From: Hymenobacter montanus
GTDB lineage: Bacteria > Bacteroidota > Bacteroidia > Cytophagales > Hymenobacteraceae
Assembly (NCBI RefSeq): GCF_014699115.1
Contig: NZ_JACXAD010000021.1
Span: forward strand, 44,066-108,065
Reading direction: 5' to 3'
DNA length: 64,000 bases
Position numbers and translations under genes: made by a program. This document shows, piece after piece, positions 7,127-15,669 of the stretch. The notes under the pieces were generated by a model. It did no database searches and had not been told where the DNA came from. It was given only the letters and a program-made list of their open reading frames with translations. Within the stretch, counting starts at the first letter, position 1. Every line of letters begins with the position of its first letter.

Positions 7127-8501
7127 GTGCTTTCTTCTGTGTTCTAGAATATTGTGACATTTCGGCTCCTTGCTTATCTGAGCAGCTTTTGCATTGTGGT
7201 TGCACAGAGTTAACATCACGCATCTTTACTTTATCTATCTTACCAGTTGTGTAATGCTCTTGTACAAGCGGAGTTTTGTGGTCTGCTATCATTCTTTCGC
7301 CCTCGATGCCACAACTTACACAAGGTTTTCCTTGAACGGCAGCACGCTGGGCACGTGTAACGGAATAATTAGGCCGCTTATAGGCGGCAGTTGCAACTTG
7401 GGGTACCGCTTTTACTTGCTGCACAACTGCAGCCGTTCCCGCTTTACCAGCCGTTTGCTCTAACAGTTTGCCTTCTGAACCACCGCCTGCTAACGATATA
7501 GTAACATTGAATACATCCCATGCAGCGGATTTAAGTTCTTGCAGAGGGGCTTCTCGTGGTACTTTCCGTGTTTCCACGTCCACGGCCGTCCCCGCACTGT
7601 TCTCCACAAAGTTCTGCTGGTACTTGTAGGGTGTGTTCAATGTTGCAGCCCACGAGAGGGCCACTAAATTGACAACGGACATACCTACGCCAAAGAACCC
7701 CCGAGCAACAAAATCATCGGGTAAGCCGCCACCACCGCCTGGGTTCCGTCCGTTCGGATCGTTGAAGCGCACGGCATTATCGAAGTTGAAAACATAGGGG
7801 GACATACTTTCCTGCCCATTCTCCACTTCCGGGTCCACGCTCATCCAAACCGGGCCACGAGCCAAGTCAATAAAGCGCCAGTCCTGGTGGTTCCAGTTCA
7901 GGCCCAGGTCCGTTTGGAACTCTTTGCCATTGAACTTGTACTGGTTCAGCGGCTTCAACCCTGGCGTCTGGCGCGTGAGCCCGGCCAGTTCCAGCCCCGT
8001 GGGGTCGTACTGGGTTTCCTGTACCTGCAGTCCTTGGCGATGCTCAATGGTAACATCATCAAAGAAGACATCGACGTTGCTCTCATTGCCCACATAGGCA
8101 CTCACGTACCCGTCCTGCGGCACCACCACCTGCAAGCGCAGCGACTCGTAGTTGTTCAACGCCGCCGCGCTCAACTGCTGGGTCTGCTGGCTCACCAGGT
8201 TGCTATCCACGTCAAAGACGAGCAGGCGCACGTACCCCCGGGGTACGCCCCCACTCAGCTGCGGCACCGCGGCCAAGCCCGCCGCCACGCCCACTTGCAG
8301 CAGCGGCAGTCCCCCGCGACGCACCCCGTCGGGCGGCGTCGGCTGGCTGGGCGAGGGCTGCAAGAGCCCGGTCAGGAACGAAGCCAGCGAGAACCAGAAG
8401 TTGTGCTGCACGGCCTGCGGGTAGAGCCCTGGGGCCGTCACGGTTACCGTATCGCCCCGCTGCACGGCTAGCTGCTTCAACGGGCCCAGCGGCTGGGGCA
8501 C
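7116..8501 (-). CDS. Truncated RHS cassette D with HNH-type nuclease tip
   Basis: Homology to the parent starts inside TPQPLGPLKQLAVQRG near 8497. It covers the RHS-associated core (NQYKFNGKEFQTDLGLNWNH, DPEVENGQESMSPYVFNFDN, RFNDPNGR). The last 70 residues contain CVSC, an ADHKTPL motif and CKSC, a zinc-ribbon HNH-endonuclease pattern, so the tip is probably a DNase toxin. No export signal is present and the apparent start is internal to the core. The Imm33-like gene overlaps its end by 11 bases. The unit is likely a silent donor cassette or a pseudogene, not a free-standing toxin gene. Confidence 0.72.
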   Translation of the reverse strand: MPQPLGPLKQLAVQRGDTVTVTAPGLYPQAVQHNFWFSLASFLTGLLQPSPSQPTPPDGVRRGGLPLLQVGVAAGLAAVPQLSGGVPRGYVRLLVFDVDSNLVSQQTQQLSAAALNNYESLRLQVVVPQDGYVSAYVGNESNVDVFFDDVTIEHRQGLQVQETQYDPTGLELAGLTRQTPGLKPLNQYKFNGKEFQTDLGLNWNHQDWRFIDLARGPVWMSVDPEVENGQESMSPYVFNFDNAVRFNDPNGRNPGGGGGLPDDFVARGFFGVGMSVVNLVALSWAATLNTPYKYQQNFVENSAGTAVDVETRKVPREAPLQELKSAAWDVFNVTISLAGGGSEGKLLEQTAGKAGTAAVVQQVKAVPQVATAAYKRPNYSVTRAQRAAVQGKPCVSCGIEGERMIADHKTPLVQEHYTTGKIDKVKMRDVNSVQPQCKSCSDKQGAEMSQYSRTQKKAHGF

Positions 8502-8549
8502 CGTTTACTCAAGTGAAATCAGAAAGTCAAAGAACAAAAAACGGCGTGT

Positions 8550-8756
8550 TCAGTCAAATGTGATTCGTGCTTCTATAGCAAATGTGCTGTGAGAGCCGTT
8601 TGCACTCAGGTCAGGTTTTAATTTGTTACCTACCTTTCCTGATCCACTGGAATTGCTTGCATAAAGCGCATACTGGGTTTGGTAGAAGTAGCCCAACACC
8701 TCGGCCCCGGTAGCGGCCAAAAAGGAGAGTGCCCATGTGATATATTTTGCCTGTAA
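8550..8756 (-). pseudogene. Orphan pre-toxin linker and toxin-tip fragment
   Basis: The minus strand has an open frame of about 68 codons without a start. It runs LQAKYITWALSFLAATGAEV, then GYFYQTQYALYASNSSG, SGKVGNKLKPDLSANGSHS and TFAIEARITFD, ending at TGA 8550-8552. The hydrophobic segment followed by a polar tip mirrors the layout of the intact cassettes, but there is no RHS core before it and no immunity gene after it. It lies between the parental immunity gene and the broken edge of cassette D. Confidence 0.55.
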
Positions 8757-8764
8757 ATATCATT

Positions 8765-9259
8765 CTAGCTATGCTTGTTAAATCTGAAAAACATCTTCTT
8801 AGCAAGATGCCTAGTCGACTGAGACAACCACTTAGAGGACATCACATACGATAATAAATCGCTGATTTCCGAATCAAAAGTAAAGCAATTTAGCCAACTT
8901 ATAGAAAGTTTTACCCAATAATCACTTTGCATTCCAAGTGCAGCTGAAATGATGTATTTTAAGGGAAAGCTATAAGCTATTTCTGCTGACATATTTTTAC
9001 TCTCTAATTTTTTTTTAACTATAGAAATAAAGTTTTCGCATCCTAACTCTAGAAAAGGAAAAAAAGGGATGACATTAGTATTTTGATGAGCAGAGAATAG
9101 CTTTTTATTAGCAATAACACACCACACTCCAGTGTGAGACAAAATGATTTTCCTATCGAACATATCTAATATTTCTACCCCCTTCAACGCATAGAATTCA
9201 TCAGAGTGATTAAAATCCCATTTGTCACTATAGTCGCTATTGCCCAAGTCAGTTTCCAT
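8765..9259 (-). CDS. Immunity protein for the parental RHS toxin
   Basis: The first gene after the parental RHS toxin on the same strand, so the likely cognate antitoxin. METDLGNSDYSDKWDF is taken as the start. The frame is open upstream to a TTG (MYLSPIVCQ) 27 bases earlier, about 20 bases from the toxin stop, and this could be used instead. The product is a soluble protein of about 164 aa, rich in aromatic residues, ending AKKMFFRFNKHS. No family was recognised. The low GC content contrasts with the RHS body. Confidence 0.6.
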   Translation of the reverse strand: METDLGNSDYSDKWDFNHSDEFYALKGVEILDMFDRKIILSHTGVWCVIANKKLFSAHQNTNVIPFFPFLELGCENFISIVKKKLESKNMSAEIAYSFPLKYIISAALGMQSDYWVKLSISWLNCFTFDSEISDLLSYVMSSKWLSQSTRHLAKKMFFRFNKHS

Positions 9260-9305
9260 TTGACACACAATTGGTGAGAGATACAAGGTATATATACTTT
9301 TTTAA

Positions 9306-12300
9306 TTACCATGCAGTATGGTCTACTGTTTTGCCAGTTTTTGTTTCCATGTAGCTTTTAAACTGCTGCCTTATGTCAGGAGTCCAATTTGGTCCGTAAT
9401 GTCCACTGTTCTCAGAAGTGCTAATGCCAGTGGGTGTTCGCGACATTATGCCTCCTACCAAATTATTAGGTTCAGCCCCAATAGCTTTTCCTAACTTTTG
9501 ATGAGGCGATGCACTTCCTTTCGTATTACCGGCAGCGAATCTATTGTTGCTGTGGTCAAAAACGAATTCTGTTGAGCCTTTAGGCATACCAACTTCAGGC
9601 CGTGCTTTGGGGTTGTAACTATTAAATGCTTTAACAGATTTCACCCTATCGCTTACTTCGAATACACCTGCAACAGGGCCACTTCCTTTGAGACTCGGTC
9701 GCGTAGTCGCAGTGGTTCCTTCTCCTGCTTCATTTACTCTTGATGATATTCCTGGAACGTTTCCTGAGCGGGAATATAGGTTAGATGCTAGCTCATATCC
9801 TTTCCCCATCTGTATAACAGCTGCGATGACCACATCACCAACCGTTTTAGCGTCCCCACCATATGCCGCGTACGCTACTCCATTTGCGGCGCTATTTGAA
9901 ACGGGCGTGTCCCATACGTTTGTAGCGTAGTTAATAACCGCCGTCGCTACCGTTCTCAGGTTTGCCGCCGGGTTAGTATTAGGGGCAGGAACCCCTTGGC
10001 GTCCATCGGCATCGGCATACCGGATAGGATTATCATAATTAAAGACATAAGGCGACATCGTTTCCTGCCCGTTCTCGACTTCGGGGTCCACGCTGAGCCA
10101 GACCGGGCCGCGGGCTACGTCAATGAAGCGCCAGTCTTGATGGTTCCAGTTTAGGCCCAGGTCCGCCTGAAATTCCTTGCCATTGAACTTGTACTGGTTC
10201 AGCGGCTTCAGCCCTGGGGTGGTGCCCGTCACGCCTGCTAGTTCCAGCCCCGTGGGGTCGTACTGGGTTTCCTGCGCCTGCAGTCCTTGCCGATGCTCGA
10301 CGGTGACATCATCAAAGAAGACATCGACGTTGCTCTCGTTGCCCACATAGGCACTCACGTACCCGTCCTGCGGCACCACCACCTGTAAGCGCAGCGACTC
10401 GTAGTTATTCAACGCCGCCGCGCTTAACTGCTGGGTCTGCTGACTCACCAGGTTGCTGTCGGCGTCAAACACGAGCAGCCGCACGTAACCCCGCGGCACG
10501 CCGCCACTCAGCTGCGGCACCGCCGCTAAGCCCGCCGCCACGCCCACCTGCAACAGGGGCAAGCCTCCACGACGTACCCCCTCGGGCGGCGTCGGCTGGC
10601 TGGGTGAAGGCTGCAAGAGCCCGGTCAGGAACGAAGCTAAGGAGAACCAGAAGTTGTGTTGCACCGCCTGCGGGTAGAGCCCCGGCGCCGTCACGCTCAC
10701 CGTATCGCCCCGCTGCACGGCTAGCTGCTTCAATGGGCCCAGCGGCTGGGGCGTGCTGCCCCCCGCGTTGAGCCGAGCTGCGTACTGGCCCGAGCGGGCA
10801 CGCGCCCCTACTGGCTGGGCCACGGGCGGGCTGACCGAGAGCGAGTCGAACTGCCGCCGCTCTCGCTCCGCCTCGCCTGGCTCCAGACCGGCCACGTACG
10901 TGCGCACCTGCCCCAAGCGGTAAGCCAGGCGCAAGTTGCCCAGGTGGTCCTTGAGCGTGAACTCCCGCTCGTAACGCACCTGCCCGCTGCTGGGGCTCAC
11001 CCAGCGCAGCACGCGCCCTTCAGCGTGGGGGAAGAAACGCAGGCTGTCCTGCTCGTACTGGTACGGTCCTAAGTAGTCCGTCCGCTGCATGGGCTGGCCC
11101 GTCTGGTACACCAGCTTGGCCACTTTCTGCCCCGCCGCCGAGTAGCGGAACACCAGCGAGTCCGCCCCCTGCCCGAAGTGAATGCGCTCCGGCAGGCTCA
11201 GGTGGTTGTAGGCAATGCCACTGATGCCCTTGTTGCGGTCCTGCGTCAGGCTCCCGTTGGCATCATACACATACTCCTCGCCCAGGCGCGTGCCGCCCTC
11301 CTGGAAGTCCCCCGCCAGCGAGCTCGGCGCTCCCTCATAGCCCCGCGGGCGCGGCAACTGGTTGCTCGTGACCTGGTCGTCAACGGCCAACAACCGGTTG
11401 CCCGCATAGCGGTACGTGAGTGCATCCACCGGCCCATACTGCGCCGGAGTCGTGCGCGTGGCCCCCGCCAGCAGCCCCCGCCGCCGCAGTGTGGCCAGGT
11501 TGCCGTTGTCGTCGTAGCTGACAAAGCTGAGCCGATAGCGGTCTTCCTCCGCCCGCCACGCTCCGTTCAGGCTGCCGCTGCCACCCGTGCGGGCCACGAA
11601 GTCGCCCTGCCAGAGGCGGTTGAGCGGGTCGTAGACGTAGCCGTAGGCCCGCTGCACGCCATCGCGCCCCCGCCAGGTCTGCCCCGTCAGGTTCCCGGTG
11701 TATTGCTCATAGCCTTGGGTGAAGCCCCGCTCGTAGTGCAGGCTCAGGCTGAACAGGTCCCCTGGGTCCGGCGCATAGGGGTTGTTCACGCTCGTCAGCC
11801 AGCCGCGAATGTTGTAGGCGTAGTCCACCGCTTGCCGCAGCCGACCCGTGCCCACGGTCTTCGTCAGCGACTGCCCCAACTCATTGTAGCCCAAGCTCGC
11901 CAGCGGGGTGGGGTGGGCCTCGCCGGGCAGTTGCTGACGCGTGTTCACCAGCCGCCCCGTGTGGTCGTAGCTGAAGAACTCAGCTACTTGCACGGGGGCG
12001 TGGTTCGGCCCCTGGTGCACGCTCACGCTTTGCAGGGGCTGGCCCGTGAAATTCAGGCGGGTGGTGACCAGGTCGAGCCCACCCCGGGCGTTGGTGCTTT
12101 GCACCTGCACGGGGCGAGCGCGCTCGTCGTAGAAGGTCGTCGTCGTCAGCCACGCTCCCGCCTGCGTCCCCTCCACGCCCAGCACCCGGGTCTTGGTGCG
12201 GGTCACCAGGCCCGTGGTGCGCAGTACGTCCGCCACCGGGGCCGTGCCCGCCGGGAACTGCCCGTCCAGGCTCGGGTCGTAGGCCACGTCGGCCGTGCCC

Positions 12301-14159
12301 TGGGCGTCCTGGTCGAAGTTATAGTCGTCGTAATAGGTAACGGAGAGCACCTGCCCGGGCCCGAAGCCCTGCTGGCCCAGGCGCGGGAAGGCCTGGTCGG
12401 TGGTGTAGAAGTGGGCATAGGCACTGCCATTGCTCGTGCGCTGCTCGTACTGCTGGGCCGTCTCAGGGGTGGCGTCGGCCTGCGCCTGCAGCGTCTCCCG
12501 GTCCACGGCCTGGGCGTGGATCACCAGGCCGGTGAGCACGACTCGGCCCAGCGCGTCGTACTTGCTCCAGCTCCACTCCCGCCGCCCCCGCTGGGCCGCG
12601 TCCTGGCTCAGCACCGGCCGGTCCAGCTGGTCATACACCACCCACGTCTCCCCCGCCGTGCCCGGCACCTGCTTGGCGATTTGCCGACCGCGGCCGTCGA
12701 AGCGGTAGTGGAACAGGAAGGGCGCGGCGCTGGCCGGCAACGGGGCCGGCCGGTTGCCCAGGGCCAGCACGCGCTTAGTGGCCTCGGGCTGGAGTACGTA
12801 GCGCTGATGGCCGAAGTCGTCGTAGCCATACGCCGTGCGCAGCCAGCGCGAGCGCAGGCTGGCCCCGCTGCCGGTGCGGGCCCCTTCCACCTGCCGCAGC
12901 ACGGGCTGCCCGAGCTGATCTTTCCACTCGATCGTGGCGTAGCCCCCGCCCCCGGGCCCGGTCTGCTCGTCGGTGGTGTGCACGCCCCACAGCTCGCCCG
13001 GGGCATAGTAGCCCTGGTAGCCGGGGTCGCGGTCCTGGGCCTCGTAGCCCGGAACAAAGCGCGGCACCGAGTCCTGAGCCGTGTTCGGCCGCTCCAGCCG
13101 CTGTTGGGCGTGGCCGCTGGTCAGCTGCCAGCCCTCGCCGGGCGCGGCTTGGGCCAGCACCCGGTTCAGGGGCGAGGGCTCGAACAGGGTCTCGGCATAG
13201 GCCACGCCCGTGCGGGCCACCCCCCGCGTCGGGTCGGTGGCCGGCAGCGGGCCCAGCGGGCCGGGCAGGTAGAAGGCCTGCTGCTGAGCCAGGGGCCGGG
13301 GGTGATAGCCCTGGGCCGTGGCCTGGGCCGTGGCCTGGGCCGGGTCGGCCGGGTAGGGCAGGTACTGGCGGGGCTCGCGGCCCAGCCCGTCGTAGGCCTG
13401 GGGCTGGACCAAATCCCGCCGCTGGGGCGAGGCTTGGTGCTGCACCGTCTGCACGGGCCGCCCCAGCCCGTCGAGGTACACCGTGCGCATGGCCACCGAG
13501 TCCACCGGGGCCCGCGGCACCCGACTCGAGTCGGTCAGCGCCTCGCGCGGGGTCCACGTGCGCACGAAGTTCACGTCGGCCAGGGGCCGGGCCGTCGCGT
13601 CGGGGGCGGGCGGGGGCGTAACCAGCGCCTCGTGCTGGTTGGCGTCGTCAGGGCGGTTGCGGGCCAGCGGGATGTAGGGCAGCAGGTCGGCATAGACTAT
13701 TACCGAGTAGAGCTCGGTCGGGGCCAGGGCCCCGTCGGTGAACCAGCGGTTGTGCTCGGCCCGGCGGTAGAAGCCCTGCTCGGCGGCCGTGGCCGCTTCC
13801 CAGCGCCTGCTGGCCAGCGTATCGCCGGGCAGGTTCACCCATAGCCCGGCCACCCGCCGCTGCCACTGGTAGCGGTACACCTGCCGCGCGGCCGAGGGGC
13901 CCACGTCCAGCACGAGCGGGCCCCCGGCCTGGTAGCGGGCCGTGTCGACCCGCTCCGGCGCCCGCTGCCAGCGCACGTCGGCGTCGCTCAGCCGCGCCTG
14001 CCCCGGGCCTTGATAGAGGCGCTCGAGGCTGGCGAAGTCCAGCCGGTTGTCCTGCACGCCCAGGGTAGCGGCCAGGCCCGTGGCCCCGCCCAGCTCCTCG
14101 ACCCCGGTCAGCTCGTTGGCCGCCAGCGTGAGCAGGCGCAGGGCCGGGCGGGTGAGCAC
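9306..14159 (-). CDS. RHS-repeat polymorphic toxin body and tip (3' part of interrupted gene)
   Basis: The parental RHS protein of the array. It starts in the last LRR units, then has a DUF6443-like segment (NFVRTWTPREALTD, RTVYLDGLGRPVQTVQHQAS). Many YD/RHS repeats follow (YGYDDFGHQRYVL, YDQLDRPVLSQDA, YDPLNRLWQGDF), then the RHS-associated core (FNGKEFQADLGLNW, DPEVENGQETMSPYVFNYDN). The tip reads STEFVFDHSNNRFAAGN, then SPHQKLGKAIGAE and NSGHYGPNWTPDIRQQFKSY. It resembles polymorphic toxin type 43 (Ntox43) from memory. RHS shells encapsulate and deliver the tip to neighbouring cells. The same frame continues upstream past a TAG at 14220-14222 into the secreted LRR part, so as sequenced this segment has no signal peptide. 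Confidence 0.82.
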   Translation of the reverse strand: MLTRPALRLLTLAANELTGVEELGGATGLAATLGVQDNRLDFASLERLYQGPGQARLSDADVRWQRAPERVDTARYQAGGPLVLDVGPSAARQVYRYQWQRRVAGLWVNLPGDTLASRRWEAATAAEQGFYRRAEHNRWFTDGALAPTELYSVIVYADLLPYIPLARNRPDDANQHEALVTPPPAPDATARPLADVNFVRTWTPREALTDSSRVPRAPVDSVAMRTVYLDGLGRPVQTVQHQASPQRRDLVQPQAYDGLGREPRQYLPYPADPAQATAQATAQGYHPRPLAQQQAFYLPGPLGPLPATDPTRGVARTGVAYAETLFEPSPLNRVLAQAAPGEGWQLTSGHAQQRLERPNTAQDSVPRFVPGYEAQDRDPGYQGYYAPGELWGVHTTDEQTGPGGGGYATIEWKDQLGQPVLRQVEGARTGSGASLRSRWLRTAYGYDDFGHQRYVLQPEATKRVLALGNRPAPLPASAAPFLFHYRFDGRGRQIAKQVPGTAGETWVVYDQLDRPVLSQDAAQRGRREWSWSKYDALGRVVLTGLVIHAQAVDRETLQAQADATPETAQQYEQRTSNGSAYAHFYTTDQAFPRLGQQGFGPGQVLSVTYYDDYNFDQDAQGTADVAYDPSLDGQFPAGTAPVADVLRTTGLVTRTKTRVLGVEGTQAGAWLTTTTFYDERARPVQVQSTNARGGLDLVTTRLNFTGQPLQSVSVHQGPNHAPVQVAEFFSYDHTGRLVNTRQQLPGEAHPTPLASLGYNELGQSLTKTVGTGRLRQAVDYAYNIRGWLTSVNNPYAPDPGDLFSLSLHYERGFTQGYEQYTGNLTGQTWRGRDGVQRAYGYVYDPLNRLWQGDFVARTGGSGSLNGAWRAEEDRYRLSFVSYDDNGNLATLRRRGLLAGATRTTPAQYGPVDALTYRYAGNRLLAVDDQVTSNQLPRPRGYEGAPSSLAGDFQEGGTRLGEEYVYDANGSLTQDRNKGISGIAYNHLSLPERIHFGQGADSLVFRYSAAGQKVAKLVYQTGQPMQRTDYLGPYQYEQDSLRFFPHAEGRVLRWVSPSSGQVRYEREFTLKDHLGNLRLAYRLGQVRTYVAGLEPGEAERERRQFDSLSVSPPVAQPVGARARSGQYAARLNAGGSTPQPLGPLKQLAVQRGDTVSVTAPGLYPQAVQHNFWFSLASFLTGLLQPSPSQPTPPEGVRRGGLPLLQVGVAAGLAAVPQLSGGVPRGYVRLLVFDADSNLVSQQTQQLSAAALNNYESLRLQVVVPQDGYVSAYVGNESNVDVFFDDVTVEHRQGLQAQETQYDPTGLELAGVTGTTPGLKPLNQYKFNGKEFQADLGLNWNHQDWRFIDVARGPVWLSVDPEVENGQETMSPYVFNYDNPIRYADADGRQGVPAPNTNPAANLRTVATAVINYATNVWDTPVSNSAANGVAYAAYGGDAKTVGDVVIAAVIQMGKGYELASNLYSRSGNVPGISSRVNEAGEGTTATTRPSLKGSGPVAGVFEVSDRVKSVKAFNSYNPKARPEVGMPKGSTEFVFDHSNNRFAAGNTKGSASPHQKLGKAIGAEPNNLVGGIMSRTPTGISTSENSGHYGPNWTPDIRQQFKSYMETKTGKTVDHTAW

Positions 14160-14219
14160 AGCCGCCGGCAGCGTGCCCGAGAGGCGGTTGCCGTGCAGGG
14201 TCAGGTGGAACAGGGTGCT

Positions 14220-14906
14220 CTAGGCCCCAAGCGTGGCGGGCAGCGCCCCGCTGAGGCGGTTATTGCTCAGGTAGAGATAATTGAGCTGGGTCAATTGCCC
14301 CAGCTCGGCCGGCAGGGGCCCGCTGAACTGGTTGTCGCTTTCATTGGTGATCGCCAGATTGACCAGGCCCACGAGCGGTCGCAGCGAGCCAGTGAAGCGG
14401 TTGTGGGCCAGGTCCAGGTAGTTGAGCCGCGTGCACTGGCTCAGGGCGGCGGGCAGGTCCCCGCTGAGTTCGTTATAGGACAGGTTCAGGTTGGCCAGGG
14501 CCGTGAGCCCGCCCCAGGGCTCGGGCAGCGGGCCGGTGAGCTGGTTGTGGCTCAGCTGGAGCAGCTCCAGCTGGGTGAGCCGGCTCAGGTCGGCCGGCAG
14601 GGGCCCGCGCAGGCCGTTGTTATTCAGCACGAGCTGGGTCACATCGCCCTCGCTGACCGTCACCCCGTACCAGGTGGCAGCTTGGGCCAGGGTGGTGCCC
14701 GTGAGCCAGTTGGTGCGGGTGGTCCATCGCGGGCCAGCGGTGGCGTGGTAGAGCTGGCGCAGCACCCGCAGCTCCGTGGTGTCAGCCACCTGACCCTGCC
14801 CCGGCGGCACGGTTTGGGCCCGGGTGCCCAGGGCCGCGACTAGCGCCAATAAAACAACCAGCGCCAAGCGCCGACCGACGCGCAAGAAAGGATAGAAGAC
14901 AGCCAT
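14220..14906 (-). CDS. Secreted LRR N-terminal part of the RHS toxin, ended by a TAG
   Basis: Start MAVFYPFLRVGRRLALVVLL gives a typical signal peptide ending near GTRAQ. An ATG 69 bases further up would put a charged stretch before it. About seven leucine-rich repeats of the LxxLxLxxNxLxGxLP type follow. The frame ends at TAG (14220-14222) in the middle of a repeat: SGALPATLGA, stop, STLFHLTLHGNRLSGTLP. The repeat periodicity continues across the stop, so LRR and RHS parts were one gene of about 1,866 codons. A CAG-to-TAG change would explain it. A sequencing error cannot be excluded. Confidence 0.75.
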   Translation of the reverse strand: MAVFYPFLRVGRRLALVVLLALVAALGTRAQTVPPGQGQVADTTELRVLRQLYHATAGPRWTTRTNWLTGTTLAQAATWYGVTVSEGDVTQLVLNNNGLRGPLPADLSRLTQLELLQLSHNQLTGPLPEPWGGLTALANLNLSYNELSGDLPAALSQCTRLNYLDLAHNRFTGSLRPLVGLVNLAITNESDNQFSGPLPAELGQLTQLNYLYLSNNRLSGALPATLGA

Positions 14907-15669
14907 AACGATCAACGAAGGAAGCCGGGCGAAGGAGCGAAAGAGAGTTGGCCGGCGCTTCGAATGGTCGATCATCGACCCCGGGCTTGTTGGCTCGGGC
15001 GAAGTCAGAAAGCAACATTGCCCAAGCGGAACTCCGGCTAAGATGACCGCAAGATAAGATGCCTATTAATCTTTCTTAGAATAATTTACATTGTTAAGAG
15101 TTAAAGCTTAAGCTTTACCTTATTTAATGATATGATAATAAGTGATATAGTATAGAGCAAATTCATCATATGCTTTGTATTTGCTTTCAATTAGCAAGCG
15201 GTTATTTGCTGCTGTCCTGTTTCGCCCCTTGCCTCGATGGGGTTCTCGACCCTGTCTCCATTCAGCGCGGATTGGGCAAGTCCGTTGGTATAGGTAAAGT
15301 ATTATGGAATAGTACTGGCGTGCGTCTGCGCCACGCGACTGCTGGCGCCTGGTTTCGCGTTTGTGACGTGAGCAGTGCCTGAGACCCGTTGCCGCGGGCG
15401 GGACGTTACAGACGCGCCCAACGCCACTCCCTCCAGAGGATGTAGGAAAGAGCAGATTATCTGCTATTCTTACTTAGTGGGCTTATAGAGCAGTTGTTCG
15501 CTTCAATAACGGTTCAGCTAAGACCTATTTCTGAGAATAGGACGACTATAGACCTGCAAGCCGAAGCAGATGGTACTGAAATATTTTTTAAAAAATACGC
15601 TGAGAAATATTCTCGAAGAATATTTCTCAAAACAGAAGACCCCACCCCTAACGGCTGTGCGCGTGAAAT
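14907..15669. other. Intergenic region upstream of the LRR-RHS gene
   Basis: About 760 bases between the LRR-RHS start and the end of the TolB-like gene. The part at 15055-15170 is very AT-rich and probably contains the minus-strand promoter of the toxin locus, though I see no clean -7/-33 pair. A short plus-strand frame at 15170-15382 has no supporting features. The hairpin at 15601-15629 is described separately. Confidence 0.5.
15601..15629 (-). terminator. Hairpin terminator after the TolB-like gene
   Basis: A perfect 13-base stem (TGAGAAATATTCT paired with AGAATATTTCTCA) with a CGA loop. On the minus strand it is followed by GCG and then TATTTTTT. It lies about 40 bases past the stop of the TolB-like gene, consistent with an intrinsic terminator. 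Confidence 0.6.

Larger units (their letters stand above)
161..10850 (-). repeat. Dispersed copies of the RHS 3' core block
   Basis: One parental block (about 10000-10850) recurs as partial copies at about 7740-8497, 6050-6775, 3060-3580 and 840-1450, with decayed pieces at 161-388 and near 1560-1665. Shared strings include QLAVQRGDTV, PQLSGGVPRGYVRLLVFD, SNESNVDVFFDDVTVEHRQG or close variants, and DPTGLELAGLT. Left and right breakpoints differ from copy to copy. All copies are in the same orientation, so homologous recombination could swap tips into the parent. Confidence 0.8.

Noticed and set aside
11178..13844. Long plus-strand open frame (888 codons) opposite the RHS gene
   Set aside because: Low-complexity, Arg/Gly/Val-rich translation typical of the antisense of a GC-rich gene. 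The minus-strand RHS product has clear domains.
2597..14222. Recoding of TGA and TAG as sense codons
   Set aside because: Two different stop codons are involved and all other genes use normal stops. Mutation or sequence error is the simpler explanation.
15170..15382. 70-codon plus-strand frame in the LRR-RHS upstream gap
   Set aside because: No recognisable motif, no clear promoter, and the translation does not look like a protein. Possible but unsupported.
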